Origin: Defluviicoccus sp.
GTDB lineage: Bacteria > Pseudomonadota > Alphaproteobacteria > Rhodospirillales > Defluviicoccaceae
Length of the DNA stretch: 5,434 nucleotides
NCBI GenBank assembly: GCA_013414705.1
Contig: CP058705.1
Location: 274,182-279,615 of the forward strand
Direction of reading: 5' to 3'
Shown: piece by piece, positions 1 through 5,270 of the stretch
Layout of the letters: each line of letters opens with the position of its first letter
How positions within the stretch are numbered: position 1 is the stretch's first letter
Program-made: the position numbers and the translations under genes
Notes under the pieces: generated by a model
What the model saw: the letters and a program-made list of their open reading frames with translations, nothing else
What the model was told of the DNA's origin: nothing
Databases searched by the model: none

Positions 1-270
1 CCGCCTCGTCGCGCCGGCGGTCCGGGGCAGTCACGACGGACGGCCGATGTGTCGAACGCGGTCGAAATGGTCGGCACGGTGAAGTGGTTTAATGCTGACA
101 AGGGATTCGGCTTTATCGCCTGCGATGATGGCGGCAAGGACGTGTTCCTGCACGTCTCTGTCCTCGGGCGCTCCGGCCTGACTTCGCTCCCCGAAGGCCA
201 GCGCGTCTCTATGGGCGTTGTCGATACGCCAAAGGGACGAGAAGCGGTGACCGTCGACATCGCTGACTGA
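1..270 (+). CDS. Cold-shock domain protein, probably the C-terminal part of a longer two-domain protein (5' partial)
   Basis: This encodes a cold-shock domain, a five-stranded beta-barrel (OB fold) that binds single-stranded RNA or DNA and typically acts as an RNA chaperone or antiterminator in the cytoplasm. The family signatures are visible: GTVKWFN, then RNP1 KGFGFI and RNP2 VFLHV, followed by a short C-terminal strand region ending at TGA 268-270. A self-contained 73-aa protein could start at GTG 49 or ATG 67. However, neither start has a convincing Shine-Dalgarno sequence, and the frame stays open to the window edge. The upstream 16 codons read as a Pro/Arg/Gly-rich linker (PPRRAGGPGQSRRTAD). 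Alphaproteobacteria commonly carry proteins with two cold-shock domains joined by such a linker, and the 'GGKDVFLH...LERSGL-like' pattern fits their second domain. I therefore infer a 5'-truncated gene. The domain call is firm; the true start is uncertain. Confidence 0.85.
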   Translation, partial: PPRRAGGPGQSRRTADVSNAVEMVGTVKWFNADKGFGFIACDDGGKDVFLHVSVLGRSGLTSLPEGQRVSMGVVDTPKGREAVTVDIAD

Positions 271-282
271 CGAAAACCAAAG

Positions 283-325
283 GCTCTGGCAGACGATGAT
301 CCTTCCCGGTGTCGTCTGCCAGAGC
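283..325 (+). terminator. Long perfect hairpin after the cold-shock gene
   Basis: A perfect 14-bp inverted repeat (GCTCTGGCAGACGA at 283-296, complement at 312-325) with a 15-nt loop starts 13 bp after the cold-shock stop codon. No T-run follows it, so alone it is not a classical intrinsic terminator. It may protect the mRNA 3' end or work together with the terminator immediately downstream. Confidence 0.6.
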
Positions 326-334
326 AACATTTGA

Positions 335-364
335 CCGTGAAAATCTCACTTCACGGGATTTTTT
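335..364 (+). terminator. Rho-independent terminator
   Basis: A 7-bp stem (CCGTGAA at 335-341, TTCACGG at 350-356) with an 8-nt loop is followed two bases later by six T residues (359-364). This is the standard layout of an intrinsic terminator, and it lies about 65 bp after the cold-shock stop codon. It probably ends that transcript and separates it from the IS remnants to the right. Confidence 0.8.
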
Positions 365-389
365 ATGTTATGAAAAATCAAAATCTAGT

Positions 390-771
390 CCAGATTATGC
401 ATCGAAACTTGCAAGTGTAGCGTAGTCTATTGGAATCGCCTGGGGTTGGTTGTCGAAGCCGATCCATGCTGATTCCGGAGCGCACACTCTCCTCGGTCAA
501 TCCTGCGCTGTCGCGGTTCGGCTTGTCGCCCGGTACGATGGTGGCCGGCTGTCGTTCGACGGTGGTCTGTTGGTTCTGCGTGAGATCGAGCGCCGGCTTT
601 TGGGCCGAACGTCTGGTTGCCTGCGCTCTCCGATCCGCTGTTCGAACTGGCGCTCGAACGATGACCGTCGGACCGGCACCTGTGTTTGCCGTTGACTATC
701 TGGGGCTGGAGAACCTGCCCCATAATACCTCCTTGTGCTCTCATGAGAAGATTGCAACATCAAAATCCGGG
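390..771 (+). mobile_element. Degraded, internally deleted IS1380-like element
   Basis: The interior carries scattered pieces of an IS1380-family transposase N-terminal region. At 534-590 the translation reads YDGGRLSFDGGLLVLREIE, the family's hallmark start (a possible TTG start lies at 450). A second frame at 604 gives AERLVAC, a third at 632-658 gives DPLFELALE, and 706-720 gives LENLP. These appear in the family's order but in different frames and with missing segments, so the gene is dead. The proposed ends resemble each other as imperfect inverted repeats: CCAGATTATG at 390 onward, and CCCGGATTTTG reading leftward from 771, each with TTGCAA a little further in. The CC..GATT pattern resembles ends I recall for the IS1380 family. 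No clear target duplication flanks it. The transposase remnant is fairly secure; the exact boundaries are inference. Confidence 0.55.
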
Positions 772-1030
772 ATTAAAACAACTAGCAGGCTGCTGAAAAG
801 GGGTAGGCGTGAGGAGGACACGCCGCGTTGGAGTACTGGGCCATCGGTTCTAATTGATATCTGGCCGGCTCCGTTCTCTTCGATCACGCCACGTGGGGCG
901 TCTGTTGCGGTTGTTGACGCGGTGGTCATGGGGGCGATGCGACAGCGTCGTCCAGGCGCAGCGTCATGTCCACGGCGTCGCCGGCGGGTACGCCGATGAT
1001 ACCGTCGCGCCACACCGCCATCGGCACTCG
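772..1030. other. Stretch with no recognisable gene
   Basis: I see no supportable gene here. Two small structures stand out. One is a palindrome AGCAGGCTGCT at 784-794 followed by GAAAAG; similar strings occur at some IS ends, so it may be another element's end. The other is a 6-bp hairpin GGCGTG/CACGCC at 806-811 and 819-824. On the - strand, codons from about 1030 down to a TGA at 926-928 continue the IS3-remnant frame as RVPMAVWRDGIIGVPAGD and onward. That segment does not fit the IS3 family and I do not recognise it. Confidence 0.5.
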
Positions 1031-1225
1031 AATTGCGACGAGGTTAAGGGAGACACGACCGATCGGAGTGGAGATGATATTGGCTGCCCATGCCGGGTTT
1101 GGTCGGTCAATCCCCAGGTCGCGCAAGAAGTAAGGGAAAATCTTGTGGCCCGGCGCCGGCTTCGTCGTCTTCGGCTTTGGGCCCAATGCTGCGATCCCCA
1201 TCCGCCGCTTGCGATTGATGGTGAT
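1031..1225 (-). pseudogene. Fragment of an IS3-family transposase (orfB, integrase core)
   Basis: Read on the - strand, this encodes INRKRRMGIAALGPKP, then GHKIFPYFLRDLGIDRPN, AWAANI and IGRVSLNLVAI. These match the order of motifs in IS3-family OrfB proteins: the NRKR...RLMR..G..A..PKP segment, the YPYLLRDL.I.RPNQVW segment, and the AADITYIP.GRGFLYLVAI segment that opens the rve catalytic core. The fragment is dead. It lacks both ends, a few residues are missing between NRKR and RMG, and the Asp expected in AADI, the first acidic catalytic residue, is Asn (codon AAT at 1081-1079, one transition from GAT). After LVAI the similarity stops, so the remaining two acidic residues are absent. At its upstream edge it runs into the degraded ISAs1 tail. 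Family assignment comes from remembered motif patterns. Confidence 0.7.
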
Positions 1226-1355
1226 CCCCGGTCCGCAGCATCGCCGTCATCCGCAAACGCGCCCGCCCCGATATTTCCATCCGCCGCAAACGCAAACGCT
1301 CCGGCAGTTCCGATGCCTTCGCCAAATCCGTCCTCGGCCAAAGGCGATAGCCCTG
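1223..1355 (+). pseudogene. 3' tail of a degraded ISAs1-family element (transposase C-terminus plus right end)
   Basis: This stretch parallels the last part of the intact ISAs1 transposase gene downstream. Its frame ends [11 protein letters not shown]...LGQRR and TAG at 1348-1350, against [13 protein letters not shown]...LGQMR in the intact copy. About seven codons are missing after IRK, and the sequences differ at many positions, so this is a related but older and diverged element rather than a recent duplicate. The last 18 bases (1338-1355) correspond to the right terminal repeat of the intact element, differing by one base. Everything upstream of about 1223, i.e. most of the transposase, is gone. 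Confidence 0.8.
1338..1355 (-). repeat. Right terminal inverted repeat of the degraded ISAs1 copy
   Basis: The sequence CCAAAGGCGATAGCCCTG matches 17 of 18 bases of the right end of the intact element (2574-2591), including the embedded TAG stop. It ends exactly 10 bp before the left end of the intact element. Confidence 0.75.
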
Positions 1356-1365
1356 GGGATACACG

Positions 1366-1383
1366 CAGGGGAATCGCATTTGG
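1366..1383 (+). repeat. Left terminal inverted repeat of the ISAs1 element
   Basis: CAGGGGAATCGCATTTGG at 1366-1383 pairs with CAGGGCTATCGCATTTGG read from 2591 back to 2574. Sixteen of 18 positions agree, and the 11-bp core ATCGCATTTGG is perfect. Confidence 0.8.
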
Positions 1384-1452
1384 GAAATAGCTCTGGCGTG
1401 GCGGGTTGAGACGGATTCTGTGTGGTTTCCTTGATGCTTTGGGAGCCTGTGG

Positions 1453-2586
1453 GTGTCGCTGTCCTGGTTTGAAGCCGCTTTTGATGCCCTGCCCGATCCG
1501 CGCACCGGCAACGCCAAACGCCATGATCTGCTGGAACTCCTCGTCATTGCGTTGACCGCAGCGGTGTGCGGTGCCGAAAGCTGCTCGGATTTTGCCGACT
1601 TCGCGGTGGATCGCGAAGGCCTGTTCGGCGCGTTCCTGCGGCTGAAGAACGGGGTGCCCAGCCACGACACGTTCAGCCGCGTGTTCCGGCTGCTTGACCC
1701 GGAGGCGTTCGCCCGCTGCTTCACCCGCTTCGTCGAGGCGCTGGGCGCCGCCGGCGAAGGCGTGATCGCGATCGACGGCAAGACGCTTAGGCGCTCGTTC
1801 GACGATGCCGCCCGCGGCAACCCGCTGGCCGTGGTCACCGCCTTCGCCTCCTCGACCCGCCTCGTGATCGGCCAGCGGCGCTTCCGTGCCGCTGACGGCG
1901 ACAGCGAGATCCTGGCCGCCCGGGCGCTGCTCACCTGCCTTGACCTCGGCGGCCGGCTGGTCACCGCCGACGCAATTCACTGCCAGAACGAAACCGCCGA
2001 GCTGATCCTGGCGCGAGGCGGTGACTATCTGCTGCGCCTCAAGGCTAACCGGCCGGCCCTGCACAAGGAAGTAGCGGCCTACTTCGCCGATGCCGAGACC
2101 CTGGCCGGCCTCCCGACCGCCGTCACCACCGACGCCGAGCACGGCCGTATCGAGACAAGGCGCGGCTGGGTGAGCCACGACCTCGACTGGCTCCGCGGAG
2201 CGAAGACGTCGTGCGCCGAGCTGGTATTACTGCCGCAACGCGCCTGTCTCGGCGTGATCGAGAGCACGGTCGAGTGCCGCGGCAAGCGCACCACGACGCG
2301 CCACTATCACGTGAGCTCGCGGCCGCTCGAAGCCTCCGCCTACCTGCAGGCCGCGCGTGCACACTGGTCGATCGAGAACGGCCTCCACTGGCTGCTCGAC
2401 GTCGTCTTCGACGAGGACCGGGCCCGCAACCGCAAGGACCACGGACCGGAAAACCTCGCGATACTGCGCAAACTCGCCCTCAATGTCCTGCAACGAGCCC
2501 GACCCGGCATCTCCATCCGCCGAAAACGCAAACGCTCCGGCTGGTCCAACGACTGCGCCAGATCCATCCTCGGCCAAATGCGATAG
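1453..2586 (+). CDS. ISAs1-family DDE transposase
   Basis: This 377-aa protein is the transposase that cuts and inserts its own element by recognising the terminal repeats. The N-terminal segment (about residues 5-95, starting [13 protein letters not shown]) is typical of the DDE_Tnp_1-associated domain found in this family. The catalytic core follows: D108 in [13 protein letters not shown]173 in TADAIHCQ, and E308 in [10 protein letters not shown], which I assign as the DDE triad. The tail is very basic (RRKRKR at about 356-361). GTG 1453 is the only good start: an in-frame TGA lies at 1432-1434, and GGGAG at 1441-1445 sits seven bases before it. The stop TAG (2584-2586) falls inside the right terminal repeat. 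The frame is unbroken with all catalytic residues present, so the protein is probably functional. A related copy's C-terminus survives at 1223-1355. Confidence 0.93.
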   Translation: MSLSWFEAAFDALPDPRTGNAKRHDLLELLVIALTAAVCGAESCSDFADFAVDREGLFGAFLRLKNGVPSHDTFSRVFRLLDPEAFARCFTRFVEALGAAGEGVIAIDGKTLRRSFDDAARGNPLAVVTAFASSTRLVIGQRRFRAADGDSEILAARALLTCLDLGGRLVTADAIHCQNETAELILARGGDYLLRLKANRPALHKEVAAYFADAETLAGLPTAVTTDAEHGRIETRRGWVSHDLDWLRGAKTSCAELVLLPQRACLGVIESTVECRGKRTTTRHYHVSSRPLEASAYLQAARAHWSIENGLHWLLDVVFDEDRARNRKDHGPENLAILRKLALNVLQRARPGISIRRKRKRSGWSNDCARSILGQMR

Positions 2587-2591
2587 CCCTG
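2574..2591 (-). repeat. Right terminal inverted repeat of the ISAs1 element, overlapping the transposase stop
   Basis: CCAAATGCGATAGCCCTG is the imperfect reverse complement of the left end at 1366-1383 (16 of 18). The transposase reads into the repeat and ends at the TAG inside it, so the repeat both encodes the last codons and marks the element end. Confidence 0.8.
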
Positions 2592-2610
2592 GCCATAGGG
2601 GCGAGCAGGC

Positions 2611-2639
2611 TTTACGGCGGCTGGAACGCACGCTAGCTT
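2611..2639 (+). promoter_or_regulatory. Possible sigma-70 promoter for rph-rdgB-hemW
   Basis: TTTACG (2611-2616), a 17-nt spacer and TAGCTT (2634-2639) resemble weak -35 and -10 boxes. This is the best candidate I see in the 92 bp between the IS end and rph. The match is modest, so this is a suggestion from spacing and position only. Confidence 0.25.
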
Positions 2640-2683
2640 ATCGCTCCTTTTCACGAGGGCGATTTCGAGGGCAATTCCCGGCC

Positions 2684-3403
2684 ATGAGAGCATCCGACAG
2701 GGCCGCAGACAGCCTGCGCCCCATTCATTTCGAACCGAACGTGAGCAAGTACGCCGAAGGGTCGTGCCTGGTGCAGTTCGGAGATACGCACGTGTTGTGT
2801 ACCGCCACGGTGGAGCAGAAGGTGCCGTCGTGGCTGCGCGACAGCGGTCGCGGCTGGATTACTGCGGAATACGGCATGCTGCCGCGCGCAACCGCAGAAC
2901 GGACGAACCGCGAGGCGGCGCGGGGCCGGCAGACCGGCCGCACTCAGGAGATCCAGCGGCTGATCGGCCGCTCACTGCGTGCCGTCGCCGACCTTGAGGC
3001 GATGGCTGATTTGCAGGTTCGGGTCGACTGCGACGTGCTGCAGGCGGATGGCGGCACGCGCACGGCGTCGATCACCGGCGGCTGGGTTGCCCTGCATCTG
3101 GCCTTCCAGCGGCTGGTGAAACTGGGTGTGCTCGGCGCAATTCCACTGACCGACCATGTCGCCGCCATCTCCTGCGGTCTGGCCGACGGCGAGGCGCTGC
3201 TCGATCTGGACTATCTGGAAGATCTGTCGGCCGACGCGGATGCCAACTTCGTGCTCACCGGCCGCGGCGCGATCGTCGAAGTGCAGATGACCGCCGAGCG
3301 CAAGACGTTCAGCGAAGAAGCGATGTTGCAGATGCTGGTGCTGGCGCGGCGCGGAACCGACGAGCTGGTGTCGCTGCAGCGCCAGACCTTGGGCCTGGAA
3401 TAG
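2684..3403 (+). CDS. rph: Ribonuclease PH
   Basis: RNase PH is a phosphorolytic 3'-5' exoribonuclease that trims the 3' ends of tRNA precursors, releasing nucleoside diphosphates; it works as a ring-shaped hexamer in the cytoplasm. The 239-aa length is normal for the family. Recognisable segments are [20 protein letters not shown] (25-44), [12 protein letters not shown] (59-70), [17 protein letters not shown] (85-101) and [18 protein letters not shown] (117-134). R86 and G124-T125-R126 sit where the family's phosphate-binding residues are. D174, D176 and D180 in LLDLDYLED are the probable acidic metal-site region. ATG 2684 gives the family's usual N-terminus; the open frame continues upstream into the IS but that part is not coding. 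GAGGG at 2667-2671 is a Shine-Dalgarno candidate with rather long spacing (12 nt). The usual RPSGR motif near the N-terminus is RASDR here. It is the first gene of a probable rph-rdgB-hemW operon. Confidence 0.97.
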   Translation: MRASDRAADSLRPIHFEPNVSKYAEGSCLVQFGDTHVLCTATVEQKVPSWLRDSGRGWITAEYGMLPRATAERTNREAARGRQTGRTQEIQRLIGRSLRAVADLEAMADLQVRVDCDVLQADGGTRTASITGGWVALHLAFQRLVKLGVLGAIPLTDHVAAISCGLADGEALLDLDYLEDLSADADANFVLTGRGAIVEVQMTAERKTFSEEAMLQMLVLARRGTDELVSLQRQTLGLE

Positions 3404-3412
3404 CCGCTGCCG

Positions 3413-4024
3413 ATGCCGCGTCGTTTCTCTGGCGACCGACTGGTCATTGCCAGCCACAATCAGGGCAAGATCCGCGAGATCGGCGAACTGCTGAGCCCAT
3501 TTTCCGTGACCTGTATCTCCGCCGGTGCGCTCGGACTGCCGGAACCGGAAGAAACCGGCAGCACCTTCGTGGCCAATGCCGAGCTCAAGGCGCGGGCGGC
3601 GGCGCAGGCACAGTTGCCGGCGCTCGCGGATGACTCTGGTCTCGTGGTGCCGGCGCTGGGCGGAGCACCCGGTGTCGTCTCCGCCCGCTGGGCCGGGCCG
3701 GACAAGGACTTCCGCTTCGCCATGCATCGGGTGGAGACGGAGCTGGCTGCGGTCGGGTGTGGCGATCCCGAGGATTCACGGGCCTATTTCGCCTGCGCGC
3801 TGACCCTGGCCTGGCCGGACGGGCACGTCGAGACCGTCGAAGGATTCGTGCACGGCCACCTGATTTTTCCGCCGCGTGGCGAGCGCGGCTTCGGCTATGA
3901 TCCGATCTTCCTGGCGGATGGCCGGCAGATCACCTTCGGCGAGATGGACCCGGACGAGAAGCACCGGATCAGCCACCGCGCGGATGCCTTCCGCAAGCTG
4001 GTGGCAGCGTGTTTTGCCCCGTGA
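3413..4024 (+). CDS. rdgB: dITP/XTP pyrophosphatase (RdgB/HAM1 family, non-canonical purine NTPase)
   Basis: This enzyme hydrolyses ITP, dITP and XTP to the monophosphate and pyrophosphate, keeping deaminated purines out of DNA and RNA; it is a cytoplasmic homodimer needing Mg2+. The 203-aa protein shows the HAM1 family motifs in order: [10 protein letters not shown] (14-23) at the nucleotide phosphates, [12 protein letters not shown] (49-60), ADDSGL (72-77) with the acidic metal/catalytic residues D73 and D74, [12 protein letters not shown] (84-95), [11 protein letters not shown] (156-166) and [12 protein letters not shown] (182-193) for base recognition. The start ATG 3413 lies 9 bp after the rph stop, so the two genes are very likely co-transcribed; rph-rdgB adjacency is common in proteobacteria. 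No strong Shine-Dalgarno sequence precedes it, which fits translation coupled to rph. The frame is intact and no key motif is missing. Confidence 0.97.
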   Translation: MPRRFSGDRLVIASHNQGKIREIGELLSPFSVTCISAGALGLPEPEETGSTFVANAELKARAAAQAQLPALADDSGLVVPALGGAPGVVSARWAGPDKDFRFAMHRVETELAAVGCGDPEDSRAYFACALTLAWPDGHVETVEGFVHGHLIFPPRGERGFGYDPIFLADGRQITFGEMDPDEKHRISHRADAFRKLVAACFAP

Positions 4025-4058
4025 CCGGATTTCGCTCAATGACCAGATTTCGTTCAGT
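4023..4058 (+). repeat. Imperfect 18-bp tandem duplication between rdgB and hemW
   Basis: GACCGGATTTCGCTCAAT (4023-4040) is followed directly by GACCAGATTTCGTTCAGT (4041-4058), matching at 15 of 18 positions; all three differences are transitions. The first copy begins inside the rdgB stop codon and the second ends six bases before the hemW start, so the duplication makes up nearly all of the gap between them. Confidence 0.7.
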
Positions 4059-4064
4059 GAGCGG

Positions 4065-5229
4065 ATGCTGAGCCCGGATCAGGCTCAAGGCTGGGAACAA
4101 CCGCTGCATCTTTACCTCCACTGGCCGTTCTGCCGCTCCAAGTGCCCGTACTGTGACTTCAACAGCCACGTGCGTGACGGCATGGACGACGCGCGCTGGC
4201 AGCGTGCCTATCTCGCGGAGCTGGACCGGGGGCTGCCGAAACTGCTGGACGAACAGTCGCCAGCGTGTTCTTCGGCGGGGGCACGCCGTCTTTGATGGAT
4301 CCCCGCACGGCCGCCGCCATCCTGGACGGGATCGCTGCCCGCTGGCAGCTCGCTCCCGACCTGGAGGTGACGCTGGAGGCCAACCCGTCGACCGCCGAGC
4401 GGCAGCGGTTTCGCGACTTCCGGGCGGCGGGAGTGACCCGGCTGTCGATCGGTGTGCAGGCGCTGGATGATGACGCGTTGCGGGCGCTCGGCCGCGGGCA
4501 TTCGGTGGCGGACGCGCGAACGGCGATCGAGCTCGCCGCGTCGATCTTTCCGCGATACTCGTTCGATCTGATCTGGGGACGGCCCGGCCAGCAGGCCGAG
4601 GCATGGCGGCGCGAACTCTCCAAGGCGGCGACGATGGCAGGCGAGCACCTCTCCGCCTATCAGCTCACCATCGAGCCCGGTACCGGCTTCTTCCGCGAAG
4701 GCGTCCGCGAAGCGGATGAGGACGATGGCGCGGCGCTCTACGCCGTCACCCAGGAGGTACTGGAGGCCGCAGGACTGCCGGCCTACGAGATCTCCAACCA
4801 CGCGCGCCCGGGTGCCGCCTGCCGGCACAACCTCGCCATCTGGAACGGCGCCGACTATCTGGGCATCGGGCCCGGTGCTCACGGCAGGATCACGCTGGAT
4901 GGGCGGACACATGCGACGCGGGCGATCCTGGCTCCGGAAAATGGCTCTGCGCGGTGGAGCAGCGCGGTTGTGGCGACGCGGAGCGGCTGCCGCTCGACGA
5001 CCGCCAGCGTCAGGACGAACTGGTGCTGCAGGGGCTGCGGCTGGTTGCCGGCATCGATCGGCGGCGCTTTCGCGCCCTGGCGGGCAGCGAGCCGGAAGCG
5101 GCTGTCAACGGCGAGGCGTTGTCGATGCTGATCGAAGAGCGTTTTGTGGAATCCGATTCGATGGGCCTGCGGGCAACCGAGCAGGGACGGCTGTGTCTGA
5201 ACGCCCTGCTGGCGCGTCTTCTGGCCTGA
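4065..5229 (+). CDS. hemW: Radical SAM heme chaperone HemW (formerly HemN-like), reading frame broken by two frameshifts
   Basis: HemW is a radical SAM protein that binds heme and is thought to deliver it to respiratory enzymes; it was long annotated as oxygen-independent coproporphyrinogen III oxidase. The N-terminus carries HWPFCRSKCPYCDFNSH, with the [4Fe-4S] cysteines C23, C27 and C30 in the CX3CX2C pattern. Then follow VFFGGGTPSLM (from 4265), EANPST, GVTRLSIGVQALDD, DLIWGRPGQ, YQLTIEPGT, YEISNHARPG, and YLGIGPGAHGR. The C-terminal domain continues ELVLQGLRLVAGID to the stop at 5227-5229. These pieces lie in three frames. The first break is between about 4221 and 4250, probably the G run at 4228-4232. 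The second is at the A run 4938-4941. Adding one base at each gives a continuous protein of about 388 aa, the normal HemW length. ATG 4065 is chosen because it places the cysteine motif at the usual distance. As written the gene cannot make HemW; sequencing error or recent mutation could both explain this. Confidence 0.9.
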
Positions 5230-5231
5230 AG

Positions 5232-5266
5232 CAGAAGCACCGCCGAGGGCGTGGCTCGGCGTTCTG
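5232..5266. terminator. Hairpin between convergent hemW and the LpoA-like gene
   Basis: A 7-bp stem CGCCGAG (5241-5247) / CTCGGCG (5255-5261) with a 7-nt loop is extended by a second 5-bp stem CAGAA (5232-5236) / TTCTG (5262-5266) across a 4-nt bulge. It lies between the stop codons of two converging genes, where a bidirectional terminator is expected. There is no T-run, so the call rests on structure and position. Confidence 0.55.
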
Positions 5267-5270
5267 TGGC

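Larger units (their letters stand above)
1366..2591 (+). mobile_element. Complete ISAs1-family insertion sequence
   Basis: This is a 1226-bp element bounded by 18-bp terminal inverted repeats that match at 16 of 18 positions, with one intact transposase gene filling most of it. Size and organisation fit the ISAs1 family, whose members I recall as roughly 1.2-1.4 kb with 8-10 bp target duplications. The flanks do not show a duplication: the 10 bases on the left (GGGATACACG) differ from the 10 on the right (GCCATAGGGG). The element is intact enough to be potentially mobile, but the missing duplication suggests that one side has been rearranged, or that the element arrived by recombination with the older copy beside it. 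Confidence 0.8.

Noticed and set aside
377..767. 9-bp direct repeat ATCAAAATC at 377-385 and 759-767
   Set aside because: It is short and A-rich, one copy lies inside the proposed right end of the IS1380-like relic, and it is longer than that family's usual target duplication, so chance is likely.
430..999. 189-aa open frame on the + strand
   Set aside because: It crosses the IS1380 relic and the unassigned stretch; only short transposase-like scraps make sense within it, so it is not a gene as a whole.
964..2178. 404-aa open frame on the - strand
   Set aside because: It runs antisense through the ISAs1 transposase and the degraded tail, has no recognisable domain, and is expected from GC-rich codon structure on the opposite strand.
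2654..2676. Direct repeat CGAGGGCGATT / CGAGGGCAATT just upstream of rph
   Set aside because: Two short copies in GC-rich leader DNA; the second supplies the likely ribosome binding site and I see no operator symmetry.
2357..2683. In-frame upstream extension of rph into the IS
   Set aside because: The extension overlaps the transposase in another frame and is low-complexity Arg/Pro/Ser/Thr; RNase PH similarity begins at ATG 2684 and gives the normal family length.
2972..3727. 251-aa open frame on the - strand across rph and rdgB
   Set aside because: It is antisense to two well-supported conserved genes and has no recognisable motif.
4221..4956. Programmed ribosomal frameshifting in hemW
   Set aside because: Neither break shows an X XXY YYZ slippery heptamer in the right phase, two such sites in one gene would be extraordinary, and HemW is not known to use recoding.
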